From assembly GCA_016872555.1 (NCBI GenBank), contig VGZO01000042.1:1-38106 (forward strand): a DNA stretch of 38,106 bases, read 5' to 3'. Source of the stretch: Planctomycetota bacterium (GTDB lineage: Bacteria; Planctomycetota; Planctomycetia; Pirellulales; UBA1268). Made by a program: the position numbers and the translations under genes. Positions 7,288 to 17,000 of this stretch are shown here, piece by piece. Within the stretch, counting starts at the first letter, position 1. Every line of letters starts with the position of its first letter. The notes beneath the pieces are model-generated. The model did no database searches. It was not told the origin of the DNA and was given only the letters and a program-made list of their open reading frames with translations.

Positions 7288-10284
7288 ATGGCCGTCACCG
7301 CGCCCCATCCGTCGGACATCGCCGCGCGCCTCGCCCGCCTCGCCGACAGCCTCGACGGCGAGTTGCTCGTCGACGAGTCGTGGCGTGCGATCTACGCCAC
7401 CGATGCATCGGAATACCAGGAGCGACCGCTGGCCGTCGCCCTGCCGAAGTCGGACGCCGACGTGCAGCGGCTCGTGCGCTTCGCCGCCGCCGAGCGGATC
7501 GGGTTCATCCCGCGTGGCGCCGGCACGTCGCTGGCGGGGCAGGTCGTCGGCGGCGGGATCGTCGTCGACCTCGGCCGCCACATGAACCGGATCGTCGCCC
7601 TCGACACGGCCGGGCGGCGCGTGCGCGTCCAGCCCGGCGTGGTCCGCAACGACCTCAACCGGTTCCTCGCGCCGCACGGGCTGTTCTTCGGCCCGGAGAC
7701 CTCGACCGCGTCGTGGGCCACGATCGGCGGGATGGTGGGCAACAACTCCTGCGGGAGCAACTCGATCGCCTACGGCGCGACGCGCGACCACTTGGTGAGC
7801 GCCCGCGGCTACCTGGCCGACGGTTCCGAGGCCCGCTTCGGGCCGCTGTCGGCGGCCGAGCTCGGGGCCGCGTGCACGGCCGGCGGAGCGCCCGAAGCCC
7901 GGATCCTCGCCGGCCTCCGCGACCTGCTCGCCGATCCGGCGGCGCGCGAGCTGGTGCGGCGGTCGTTTCCCAAGCCGGAGGTGACGCGGCGCAACACCGG
8001 CTACGCGCTCGACGCCCTCATGGACGCGGCGGTCTTCGATCCGGCGGGCGACCGGCCGTTCAACGTCTGCCGGCTGCTGGCCGGGTCAGAGGGGACGCTG
8101 TTCGTCGGTGTCGAGTTCGAGCTCGGCCTGATCCCGCTGCCGCCGCCGGGGGCGCTGCTGGTCGCCCACTGCCGCGCCGTCGACGAGGCGCTCCGCGGCG
8201 CGGTGGTCGTGATGCACGCCGGGCGGAGCGCGGCGGCGGCCGCCGGCGGCGCGCTGACCGGCTGCGAGCTGATCGACGACAAGATCCTCGCCTGCACCAA
8301 AGACAATCCCGAGCAGGCGCGCAACCGCAGCTTCGTCGTCGGCGATCCCGGCGCCGTCCTCGTCGTCGAGGTCCGCCACGCCGACGCCGGGGGGCGCGGC
8401 GCGATCCTCGACCGGATCGAGGCGGCGTTTGCCGCCGCCGGCATCGGCTACGCCTTCCCCCGGCTCCACGGCCGCGACGCCGAAAAGGTGTGGGAGCTGC
8501 GCCGCGCCGGGCAGGGGCTGGTGCAGAACATCCCCGGCGACGCGAAGCCGCGCGAGATCATCGAGGACACCGCCGTCGCCATCGACGACCTCCCCGCCTA
8601 CATCGCCGACATCGACCGTCTCCTCGGCGGCACGCACGGCCTCGACTGCATCCACTACGCCCACGCCGGCGCCGGCGAGCTCCACCTCCGCCCGCTGTTC
8701 GACCTCCGCACCGCGGAGGGCCTGCGGCTGTTCCGGGCGGTGGCGACCGACGTCGCGGCGCTGGTGAAGCGCTACCGCGGCAGCCTCTCGGGCGAGCATG
8801 GCGACGGCCGGCTGCGCGGCGAGTTCGTCCGCACGATGGTCGGCGACGAGTGCTACCGCCTGCTCGAGCGGGTGAAGCGGCTGTTCGACCCCGACGGGAT
8901 CCTCAATCCGGGGAAGATCATCGACACGCCGCCGATGGACACGGCGTTGCGGATCCTCACCGGCGCCGCCGAGCCCCGTCACGAGACGGTGTTCCGCTTC
9001 GGCGACACCGGGGGGATGCTCCGCGCCGCCGAGAAGTGCTCCGGGGTCGGGATGTGCCGCAAGCCGGCCGCCGCCGGGGGCACGATGTGCCCCAGCTACA
9101 TGGCGACGCGCTCCGAGCACGACACGACCCGGGCCCGTGCCAACCTCCTCCGCCAGGCGCTTGCCGATCCCTCCCGGGCCGACCCCTGGAGTTCGCCGGG
9201 GCTCGGGGAGGTGATGGACCTCTGCCTGTCGTGCAAGGCCTGCAAGAGCGAGTGCCCGTCGAACGTCGACATGGCGCGCCTCAAGGCGGAGTGGGAGCAG
9301 CACGTCCACGACGCCCGCGGCGTGCCGTGGCGGACGCGCCTCGTCGCGGCGACGGCGCCGCTGCTGCGCTGGGCCAGCGTCGCCCCGTGGGCCTACAACC
9401 TCGCCGTCGGCACGCCGGGGACGTCGTGGCTCGTCAAGCGGATCCTCGGGTTCGCGCCGCGCCGGTCGCTCCCCGCGCTCTCCCCGCAGCGGCTGTCGGG
9501 CTGGTTCTCGCGGCGCCGGCCGCGCTGGACGGCCGCCACGGCGCCGCGCGGGGCCGTGCACCTGTTGTGCGACGAGTTCACCGACACGCTCGACGCCGGC
9601 GTCGGGATCGCCGCGGTCGAGCTGCTCGAGGCGCTCGGCTACGCCGTCGTGATCCCGAAGCATGCCGACAGCGGCCGGGCGCAGCTCTCCAAGGGGCTCG
9701 TCCGCGCGGCGCGCGAGCTGGCGGTGAGGAACGTCACGGCGCTGGAGGGGGTGGTCAGCGACGGCATGCCGCTGGTCGGCCTCGAGCCGTCGGCGCTGTT
9801 GAGTTTCCGCGACGAATACCCCGACCTCGTCCCGGCCGGTCTCGCGGAGCCGGCGCGCCGGCTGGCGGGGCGGGCGCTGCTGCTGGAGGAGTTCCTCGCC
9901 CGCGAGGCGGCCGCCGGCCGGATCGGTCCCGGCGACTTCGACGACGCTCCCCGCGCGATCGCGCTGCATGGCCACTGCCACCAGAAGGCGCTGTCGAGCA
10001 TGGAGCCGGCGGTGGCGGCGCTGGCGCTGCCGGTGGGGCATGCGCTGAGCGTGATCCCGTCGGGGTGCTGCGGGATGGCGGGGAGCTTCGGCTACGACCG
10101 CGGCCACTTCGCCGTCTCGATGGCGATCGGCGAACTGGTCCTGCTGCCGGCGGTCCGTGCCCTGCCGCCCGGCACGCTCGTGGCCGCCGCGGGCACCAGC
10201 TGCCGCCACCAGATCGCCGACGGCACCGGCCGCCGAGCGCTACACCCGGCCGAGATCCTCCGCGCCGCCGTCCGCGTTGGTTGA
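7288..10284 (+). CDS. FAD-binding and Fe-S oxidoreductase, D-lactate dehydrogenase type
   Basis: A 998-residue fusion of an FAD-linked oxidase (GlcD/Dld type) with a GlpC-like Fe-S subunit; such proteins oxidise D-lactate, glycolate or other 2-hydroxy acids and pass electrons to the respiratory chain. The PCMH FAD domain has IPRGAGTSLAGQVVGGGI (about 73-90) and SWATIGGMVGNNSCGSNS. The C-terminal cap contains HYAHAGAGELHLRP and SGEHGDGRLRGEF with catalytic His residues. Two 4Fe-4S sites follow: CSGVGMCRK with TMCPSY, near 583, and CLSCKACKSECPSNVD, near 645. The end has cysteine-rich CCG-type motifs (HGHCHQKAL and SGCCGMAGSFGY). I use the ATG at 7288, although the frame is open far upstream; a CATACT 6 bases ahead could be a -10 box of a nearly leaderless transcript. 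The substrate is uncertain. Confidence 0.9.
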   Translation: MAVTAPHPSDIAARLARLADSLDGELLVDESWRAIYATDASEYQERPLAVALPKSDADVQRLVRFAAAERIGFIPRGAGTSLAGQVVGGGIVVDLGRHMNRIVALDTAGRRVRVQPGVVRNDLNRFLAPHGLFFGPETSTASWATIGGMVGNNSCGSNSIAYGATRDHLVSARGYLADGSEARFGPLSAAELGAACTAGGAPEARILAGLRDLLADPAARELVRRSFPKPEVTRRNTGYALDALMDAAVFDPAGDRPFNVCRLLAGSEGTLFVGVEFELGLIPLPPPGALLVAHCRAVDEALRGAVVVMHAGRSAAAAAGGALTGCELIDDKILACTKDNPEQARNRSFVVGDPGAVLVVEVRHADAGGRGAILDRIEAAFAAAGIGYAFPRLHGRDAEKVWELRRAGQGLVQNIPGDAKPREIIEDTAVAIDDLPAYIADIDRLLGGTHGLDCIHYAHAGAGELHLRPLFDLRTAEGLRLFRAVATDVAALVKRYRGSLSGEHGDGRLRGEFVRTMVGDECYRLLERVKRLFDPDGILNPGKIIDTPPMDTALRILTGAAEPRHETVFRFGDTGGMLRAAEKCSGVGMCRKPAAAGGTMCPSYMATRSEHDTTRARANLLRQALADPSRADPWSSPGLGEVMDLCLSCKACKSECPSNVDMARLKAEWEQHVHDARGVPWRTRLVAATAPLLRWASVAPWAYNLAVGTPGTSWLVKRILGFAPRRSLPALSPQRLSGWFSRRRPRWTAATAPRGAVHLLCDEFTDTLDAGVGIAAVELLEALGYAVVIPKHADSGRAQLSKGLVRAARELAVRNVTALEGVVSDGMPLVGLEPSALLSFRDEYPDLVPAGLAEPARRLAGRALLLEEFLAREAAAGRIGPGDFDDAPRAIALHGHCHQKALSSMEPAVAALALPVGHALSVIPSGCCGMAGSFGYDRGHFAVSMAIGELVLLPAVRALPPGTLVAAAGTSCRHQIADGTGRRALHPAEILRAAVRVG

Positions 10285-10304
10285 CGGGCCGCCCCTGCTA
10301 TGCT
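10276..10304 (+). promoter_or_regulatory. Weak promoter candidate for the YceI gene
   Basis: GTTGGT (10276-10281) and TATGCT (10299-10304) are 17 bases apart, upstream of the YceI start at 10339. The -10 box is fair (four of six matches), but the -35 box is poor. It lies across the end of the preceding gene, which stops at 10284. Low confidence. Confidence 0.3.
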
Positions 10305-10338
10305 CTGCCCGACCCCAGCCCCGAAAGGAACACATCCC

Positions 10339-10899
10339 ATGCGCCGCGTCGTCCTCGCCTGTGCCGCCGTGCTCCTCGCCCTGCCCGCGTTCGCCGCCGA
10401 CGAATACGCCTACGACGGCGTCCATTCGTCGGTCGGTTTCAAGGCCCGGTTCCTCGACATCAGCTGGATCCAAGGCCGGTTCAACGACGTCTCGGGGACG
10501 TTCGTCCTCGACCGCGACGATCCTTCGAAATCGTCGTTCACGCTCTCGATCAAGGTCGACAGCGTCGACACCGCCAACGCCGCCCGCGACGAGCATCTCC
10601 GCCAGCCCGACTATTTCGACTCCAAGCAGTTCCCGACGATCGACTTCAAGAGCACGAAGGTGAAGGGGGTGCCGGGGGGCTACGAGGTGACCGGCGATTT
10701 CACGATGCACGGCGTCACCAAGCCGGTGACATTCACGTTCATGGGCGGCCGCGAGATCACGGCGATGGGGAAGAAGCGCGTCGGCTTCGCCACCGAACTG
10801 CGCCTCAAGCGCAGCGACTTCAACTTCGACAAGACCGCGATCGGCAACATCGGCGACGAGGCGGTGATCATGATCGACTGCGCCGGGCAGCGGGACTGA
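10339..10899 (+). CDS. YceI family periplasmic protein
   Basis: A 186-residue secreted protein of the YceI family, lipocalin-like barrels that bind isoprenoid-type lipids. A clear signal peptide (MRRVVLACAAVLLALPAFA) precedes the mature start ADEYAYDGVHSSVGFKA. Family features are VHSSVGF, ISWIQGRFNDVSGTF, the DEHLRQPDYFDSKQFPTIDF segment, and GDFTMHGVTKPVTF. The ATG at 10339 has AAAGGA about nine bases upstream. It is followed 4 bases later by a polytopic membrane protein gene, which suggests co-transcription. The lipid-binding role is family knowledge, not seen here. Confidence 0.93.
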   Translation: MRRVVLACAAVLLALPAFAADEYAYDGVHSSVGFKARFLDISWIQGRFNDVSGTFVLDRDDPSKSSFTLSIKVDSVDTANAARDEHLRQPDYFDSKQFPTIDFKSTKVKGVPGGYEVTGDFTMHGVTKPVTFTFMGGREITAMGKKRVGFATELRLKRSDFNFDKTAIGNIGDEAVIMIDCAGQRD

Positions 10900-10903
10900 C
10901 GCC

Positions 10904-11839
10904 GTGGCTGGCGCGATGGCCGGCGCCGGCGCCGCGCTCGCCGCCGGGGTGGTCGCCGCGGCGACGGCAGCGGCGTGCCGGCGGGCCGGCGCGGCGGGCG
11001 CTCGCGTCGGGGCCGTGCCGGCGGTGCTGGCGGGAACCGTCGCCGGGGCGTGGCTGGTGGGGGCGCTGCCGCGGCTGCCGCCGGCTTCGGCGCTCGGGAG
11101 GCTGATCGCCGTCGGGTTGCCCGTGGCGGCGCTGGTCGAGCTGGCGGCGCTGTGGCGCCGGCCCGGGATCGCCGTGAGCCTCGTCCGTGGCCTCGCGGGG
11201 CTGGCGCTGGTCCGCGTGCTCCTCCACGGTTCGGTCCATCTGGGCGTTGAGGAGACCGGATCGCGCGGCGCTGTGATCGGCGCGGCGGCGCTGGCGGCCC
11301 TCGCCTGGCCGGCCGTGGCGGCCGGCGAGCGCCGCGACGACGGCGGCGTGGTGACGGCCGTCGCCGTCGTTCTGGCGCTGGCCGCCGCCGCCCTGGCGAT
11401 CCCGCTGGCAGGCTACGTCAAGGGGGGCATGGTGGCGCTCGTCCTCGCGGCGGCGCTCGCCGGCAGCCTCGCCGGCGGGGGGCGCGTGGGACTGGCCGGC
11501 TTCGGCTTCGCGGCGCTGGTGGGGATCGTCGGTGTCGGCCGGTTCTTCGGCGGACTGTCGACGCCGGCGGCGCTGCTGCTGGCAAGCGCGCCATTGATCG
11601 CGTGTGCCGCCGGCGGTGTCGGCGACCGTCTCGGCGCCGCGCCGGCGGGGAGGATGACGCGCTTGGTGGCCTTCCGGCTGGCGCTGGCGGGCGTGCCGCT
11701 GGCGGTCGTGGTGTTTCAAGGATACCGCGAATTCGAGCGTTCGTTCCGGCCGCTGCTCGCGCCCCCCCGCGCGGCGGCGCCGGTGGCCGGCTCCCGGGCA
11801 GGGCAAGCGCCCGCGGAGTGCCATCAGTGGTGGACGTGA
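10904..11839 (+). CDS. Polytopic membrane protein of unknown function
   Basis: A 311-residue, very alanine- and glycine-rich protein with perhaps seven to nine hydrophobic segments (for example AVPAVLAGTVAGAWLVGALP, VVTAVAVVLALAAAALAIPL and LVAFRLALAGVPLAVVVFQG). I do not recognise a family. The GTG at 10904 is four bases after the YceI stop; an ATG at 10916 is also possible. The tail (residues about 280-311) is proline/alanine-rich and presumably outside the membrane. Its last 16 bases overlap the end of the convergent rhomboid-like gene. Co-transcription with YceI is likely. The strong Ala/Gly bias could exaggerate coding appearance, but the long hydrophobic periodicity argues for a real protein. 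Confidence 0.6.
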   Translation: MAGAMAGAGAALAAGVVAAATAAACRRAGAAGARVGAVPAVLAGTVAGAWLVGALPRLPPASALGRLIAVGLPVAALVELAALWRRPGIAVSLVRGLAGLALVRVLLHGSVHLGVEETGSRGAVIGAAALAALAWPAVAAGERRDDGGVVTAVAVVLALAAAALAIPLAGYVKGGMVALVLAAALAGSLAGGGRVGLAGFGFAALVGIVGVGRFFGGLSTPAALLLASAPLIACAAGGVGDRLGAAPAGRMTRLVAFRLALAGVPLAVVVFQGYREFERSFRPLLAPPRAAAPVAGSRAGQAPAECHQWWT

Positions 11840-12654
11840 CCGGACAGATGCAGATCGCAGTAGGCCGGCGTGCCGGTGCACTGCGGGCAGTAGCGGAAGT
11901 CGCGCTCGGGGTGGGAGAGATTCGTCGCCCCGCAGACCACGCAGACGTGGCGCGGCCGCTCGGCGCCGCGTGACCGGGGCGCCAGCCGTCCCCTGGCCAG
12001 GCGCCGGCGGATCTCGGCGGTGATCTCGGGCCCGAGGAACAGCGCCAGATTGGCGTGTGCCGCCAGGATCAGCACGCACGACAGCCAGCCCCCGGCGGTG
12101 AAGCGCGCGACGCCGACGGCAAACTGCCAGACGGTGGCGACGACGGCCACGAGCGCCAGCCACTTCACCTTCACCGGGAGGACGAAGAACAGGAGGATTT
12201 CGTACTCGGGAAACAACCAGGCGAAGGCGAGGAAGATCGACGCGTAGAGGAAGAGGTTGCTGCCGACCGCGCCGTCGGGCACGACGAACCAGCCGAGCAG
12301 CGCCGCCGCCAGGCTCGCGCCCCATGAGAGGAGGACGAACAGGTTGTAGCGCGCCGTGCCCCATGTCGCCTCGAGCGCCGAGCCCATCGTGTGGAGGAAC
12401 ATCACGTACATGGCGAACAACAGGATGCTCAGGGGATTGAGGCCGATCCCGAGCGCCGGTGTGAACAGGAACGTGACCAGCCGCCACACCTCGCCGCCGA
12501 AGACCCGCGCGGGAACCAGCTCGAGCAGCCCGCCGAGCCCGGGATCGGCGGCCGAGAGCACGGCGACCGCCACCATCCCCGCGACCAGCACCTGCGTCAG
12601 GTTGGGGATCGCGACGGGCTCGAGGATGCGTTCGAGGCGGTGGAGCCACTTCAT
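11824..12654 (-). CDS. Rhomboid-like membrane protein with C-terminal zinc ribbon
   Basis: A 276-residue protein with about six membrane segments and a rhomboid-like order of motifs: a tryptophan-arginine loop (EVWRLVTFLFTP), a glycine/glutamate loop after the next helix (HTMGSALEATWGTARYN), a helix ending in FAWLFPEYEILLFFVLPVK, and a histidine in the last helix (AAHANLALFLGP). Where active rhomboids have Gly-x-Ser-Gly, this protein reads VGSNLFLYAS, so a serine is near the right place but the oxyanion glycine is lost. The cytoplasmic tail has CVVC (238-241), CPQC (256-259), then CDLH and several His, a likely zinc ribbon. It could be an inactive rhomboid or a Derlin-like relative. The ATG at 12654 has only a weak ribosome binding site. 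Confidence 0.65.
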   Translation of the reverse strand: MKWLHRLERILEPVAIPNLTQVLVAGMVAVAVLSAADPGLGGLLELVPARVFGGEVWRLVTFLFTPALGIGLNPLSILLFAMYVMFLHTMGSALEATWGTARYNLFVLLSWGASLAAALLGWFVVPDGAVGSNLFLYASIFLAFAWLFPEYEILLFFVLPVKVKWLALVAVVATVWQFAVGVARFTAGGWLSCVLILAAHANLALFLGPEITAEIRRRLARGRLAPRSRGAERPRHVCVVCGATNLSHPERDFRYCPQCTGTPAYCDLHLSGHVHH

Positions 12655-12751
12655 CGGAGCCTGCCTGGCGGTGGGCGGAGTCGTCCGGCGGGGTAGCGGC
12701 CTGCCGGGGCGAAGGTAGCCGGGACGGGGCGGCGTGGACAGGCGGCGCGCG

Positions 12752-13726
12752 TCAGCGGTGGAAGATCAGGCAGGTCCAGCCGGCGTCGGTCATGGCCCGC
12801 GGATCGATCCCCAACCGGCGCCGGTATTCCGCGGCGACGGGCGCCGCTTCCTCGTCGGGCAGGCCCGAGAGGACGAGGCTGCCGGGGCGCGCGAGGCGGG
12901 CGCAGACGCGATCGGCGATGCCGACGAGCACCGCGGCGACGATGTTGGCCATGACGAGGTCGAAGGGGGGCCCGGCCGGCAGGTCGGCGAGGTCCCGCTC
13001 GACCCGCACGCGGTCGGCGACGCCGTTGTGGGCCGCGTTGGCGGCGATCGCGCCGTGGACGCGGCTGTCGATTTCGACGGCCACCACGTCGGCGGCGCCG
13101 GCGCATGCCGCCGCGATCCCGAGGATCCCGCTGCCGGCGCCGACATCGAGGACGTGGCCGAGCGGACGGCCGGCGGCGGCGTGGGCCGCCAGGGCGCGGA
13201 GGCAGAGGCGCGTGGTCAGGTGGAGGCCGGTGCCGAAACCGATGCCGGCATCGAGGACGACGCGCGCCGTGCCGGCGGCGGTGTCATCGAGGTCCGCCTC
13301 ACAGCCGGGGGGCACGATCCAGCCGAACCCCGGCACGGCGACGGGCTCCTGCACTGGTGCCTGGCCCGAAGGCGGCGCTTGCCGGACGGCGCCGAGGCGG
13401 ACCCCCGTGAGCGTGGTCAGCAGCGCTGCGGCGCGTTCGGCCGCCTGTTCGCCGGCGAACACGAGGATCATCTCGGCGCCGCCCGCAGCAGCGACCCAGT
13501 CGCGTTCGACGGGGGCGGCGGCGGTGTCGATCACCAGTGCGCTGTCTGCGAGCCCCGCAGCCCATGCCGCCTCGGCATCGACGCTCCCTTCGTCGAGCGC
13601 GAGCAGTTCACCGTCGGCAAACTCCGTCCACAGCCACTCGATGAAGCCGTCGCGGTCGGTCGGCCCGGTCGCGGGGAGGTCGACCGCGGACGAAATCGCG
13701 ACGGTGACCAGCCAGGGGGTGGGCAT
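12752..13726 (-). CDS. prmA: Ribosomal protein L11 methyltransferase
   Basis: A 324-residue S-adenosylmethionine-dependent enzyme that trimethylates ribosomal protein L11. The C-terminal catalytic half has the PrmA hallmark GIGFGTGLHLTTRLCL (family: FGTGxHxTT), then motif I VLDVGAGSGILGIAA, the acidic VVAVEIDSRV, and the family loop MANIVAAVLVG. The N-terminal part is poorly conserved, as usual. The frame is open further upstream, but the ATG at 13726 matches the family length. It is divergent from the first dihaem cytochrome gene; a 12-bp inverted repeat lies between them. Possible alternatives are other L11-like methyltransferases, but the FGTGxHxTT motif makes the call firm. Confidence 0.92.
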   Translation of the reverse strand: MPTPWLVTVAISSAVDLPATGPTDRDGFIEWLWTEFADGELLALDEGSVDAEAAWAAGLADSALVIDTAAAPVERDWVAAAGGAEMILVFAGEQAAERAAALLTTLTGVRLGAVRQAPPSGQAPVQEPVAVPGFGWIVPPGCEADLDDTAAGTARVVLDAGIGFGTGLHLTTRLCLRALAAHAAAGRPLGHVLDVGAGSGILGIAAACAGAADVVAVEIDSRVHGAIAANAAHNGVADRVRVERDLADLPAGPPFDLVMANIVAAVLVGIADRVCARLARPGSLVLSGLPDEEAAPVAAEYRRRLGIDPRAMTDAGWTCLIFHR

Positions 13727-13832
13727 GTGGGGGTGGGGGCGCGGAGTGCGGTCAGTCCGAGATGGCAGGCGGTCACGCTCGCCAAGGAGCCTCTGCTCGG
13801 GCTCGACAGAGGGAGACGCCCCCCGCGCCTCT

Positions 13833-13879
13833 GCCCTCGCATCGACCCGCACGACATTGCGACGGGCCGATGCGAGGGC
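13833..13879. repeat. 12-bp inverted repeat in the prmA / dihaem-cytochrome intergenic region
   Basis: GCCCTCGCATCG (13833-13844) is perfectly complementary to 13868-13879, with a 23-base centre that itself pairs CCCG (13846-13849) with CGGG (13863-13866). There is no T-run, so it is not a standard terminator. The rest of the 308-base gap (13727-14034) holds no gene that I can support; a CATACT at 14003-14008 is the only -10-like box toward the cytochrome gene. A 10-bp inverted repeat with similar spacing lies upstream of the second cytochrome gene. Operator or structured leader are both possible. Confidence 0.45.
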
Positions 13880-14034
13880 GACGGCGGAGGGGCTTCGCGG
13901 GTCCCATTATGGGAGAAGATGGCCTGCTCGTCGGCTTCCGGGGCGTCTACCAGCGGCGTTTTCCCGGCATCTCCCGGCCTCCCCCCGCCTCGGTGCGCCA
14001 GGCATACTTGTCGGTATTCCGGGGAGACATGATC

Positions 14035-17000
14035 GTGAGGGCAGCTCCAAGGCCGTGGCGCGCGGCGGGCGGATCGATGACGCGTTCGCTGTGTCTCGTG
14101 ATAGTCGTCGCCGCGGGCGCGATGGTCCCCGGCCCGTTCGCCGGCATGGTCCGCGGCGCCTCGGCCGCCGAGCCGTCGTTCGTGCGCGACATCAAGCCGC
14201 TGCTGAGCAACAAGTGCCTGCGCTGCCACGGCCCCGACGCGACCGCGCGGCAGGGAGGGGGTGAGGGCGGCCTGCGGCTCGACACCGCCGACGGGGCACG
14301 CGTTGACCTCGGCGGCCACGCGGCGATCGTGCCGGGCGATCCGGCGGCGAGCGCCGTCGTCGCGCGCGTCACGTCGACCGACCCCGACACCGTCATGCCG
14401 CCGCCGGGCGCCGGCGAACGGCTCACCGACCACGAGGTCGATCTGCTCCGCCGCTGGATCGCCGCCGGGGCGGAATACCGGCCCCACTGGTCGTACACGG
14501 CTCCGGTGCGGCCGGCCGTGCCGACGGTGCGCGACGCGGCCTGGCCCGTCAACGACATCGACCGCTTCGTCCTCGCCCGCCTCGAGGGAGAGGGGCTCGC
14601 GCCGCGCCCTCCGGCGGCGCGGCCGGTCCTCGCCCGGCGGCTGGCGCTCGACCTCGTCGGCCTGCCGCTGCCCCCCGAGGAGGTCGACGCGTTCGTCGCC
14701 GACACCGCGCCCGATGCCGTCGAGCGCTTCGTCGATCGGCTCCTCGCCCACCCCGGCGCCGGCGAGCACCAGGCGCGGCAGTGGCTCGATCTGGCCCGCT
14801 ACGCCGACAGCGGCGGCTATGCCTCCGACGTGCCGCGCGAGATCTGGGGCTGGCGCGACTGGGTGATCCGTGCCTGCGACGCGAACATGCCGTTCGACGA
14901 GTTCACGATCAAGCAGCTCGCCGGCGACCTCCTTCCCGGTGCCACGACGGCCGATCGGATCGCGACCGCCTTCCACCGCAACACGCTGACCAACACCGAA
15001 GGGGGGACGATCGACGAGGAGTTCCGCTCGGCGGCGGTCGTCGACCGGGTGAACACGACGCTCGCCACCTGGATGGGGACGACGATCGCCTGCGCCCAGT
15101 GCCACGCACACAAGTACGACCCGATCTCACAGCAGGACTACTTCGCCCTGTACGCGATCTTCAACAACACTGCCGACGCCGACCGCGGCGACGAGGCGCC
15201 GCTCGAGGATTACCTCACGCCGGCGCAGGAGGCCGAACGCGGTCGGATCGACGCCGAATTGGCCGATGTCGAGCGCGTGCTCGCGACCGACACCGCCGAC
15301 CTGGCCGGCCAGCGCGCCGAGTGGGACCGGTCGTTCCCCCGCGACATTGCCTGGGAGCCGCTCGTGCCGGAATCGGCGGCGATCGACGGGGGCCCCGCCG
15401 GAACCGTCGGCGCCGACGGCACCGTGCGCCTCGCCGCCGCCGGGGCGACGGCGACGACGCGCGTCGTGGCGCCGCTGCCCGCCGGCACGCTGGCGGCCAT
15501 CCGCCTCGCGTTTCCCGCCGATCCCGCCCTCCCCGGCGGCGGCCCGGGGCACGGCGGCGGAAACTTCGTCGTCACCGGGATCTCGGCGCGGCTCGAGCCG
15601 GTGGCCGCCGCGGCGCCGCGCGGCCGCTTCGTGCGCGTCGAGCTGCCCGGCGCCGACAAGATCCTCTCGCTGGCCGAGGTCGAGGTGCTTTCCGTCGGCG
15701 CCAACGTCGCCCGTGGCAAGCCGGCGACGCAGGCCTCGACCGCCTACGACGGCGCCGCGGCCCGCGCCGTCGACGGCACCACCAGCGGCGTCTACACCGA
15801 CAACTCCGTGACCCACACCGCCACGCAGGCCGATCCGTGGTGGGAGGTCGATCTCGGTGGCGAGCTGCCGATCGACGCGATCGCCGTCTGGAACCGGACC
15901 GACAGCTCGGTCGGCGCGCGGCTGGCCGGCGCGCGGGTGATCGTCCTCGACGCCGCCCGGCAGCCGGTCTGGCAGGCGACGCTCGACCAGGCCCCGACAC
16001 CCTCCACGCAGTTGGCCCCCGACGGCGGCCGCGACCTGCCGCTGGCCGTCGCCTTCGCCGATCGCACGCAGCAGGGGTTCGCCGCGGCCAACGTCCTCCA
16101 CCCGGCCGACGAGAAGCGGGAGCGCGACGGCGGCTGGGCGCCGGGGGGGACCTCGCCGTCGCAGCTGTCGCTCGTCCTCGCCGCGCCGCAGCCGGTGCCG
16201 GAGGGGATGCGGCTGGTGCTGTCGCTGCGGCAGCGGAGCAAGCACGCCGGCCACACCGTCGGGGCGCTGGCGGTCGCGGCCACGGCCGATCCCCGCGCCG
16301 GCCAGTGGAGCGGCCTCCCCGCCGACGTCGCGGCGATCGTCGTCAAGCCGGCCGGCGAGCGGAGCGAGGTGGAGGCGGCGCGCCTGGCCGACCACCACCG
16401 CCGCCACGTCGCGGCGGCGACGGCGGAGGCGCGCACGCGCAAGGAAGCGCTCGAGCAGCAGCGTGCCGCGCTCAAGCCGGCGAAGGTGCCGGTGATGTTC
16501 GAGCTTGCCGGCGACCAGCGCCGCACGACCAAGCTCCAGTACCGCGGCAACTACCTCGACACCGGCCCCGAGGTGCGCGAGGGGGTGCCGGCGGTGTTTC
16601 CGCCGCCCGACGCCGGCCCGTCGGGGCGGATCGACCGGCTGGCGCTGGCGCGATGGCTGGTTGATCCGGCCAATCCGCTCACCGCGCGCGTCGTCGCCAA
16701 CCGGATCTGGGAGCGCCTGTTCGGCATCGGCCTGGTGGCGACCAGCGAGGAGTTCGGCAGCCAGGGAGAGCTGCCCAGCCACCCCGAGCTGCTCGACTGG
16801 CTGGCCGTCGAATTGGTCGAGCGCGGCTGGGACACGCGGTCGCTGACGCGCCTGATCGTCACCAGCGCCACCTACCGGCAATCGTCGCAGGCGCCGGCCG
16901 AGCTCGTCGCCCGCGATCCCGACAACCGGCTCCTCGCGCGCGGCCCGCGCGTGCGCCTGCCGGCCGAGGTGATCCGCGACCAGGCGCTGGCCGCGGCGGG

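Noticed and set aside
8086-10209. Very long open frame opposite the FAD/Fe-S enzyme
   Set aside because: Shadow of a strongly biased gene; composition is Arg/His/Asp-rich with no domain pattern.
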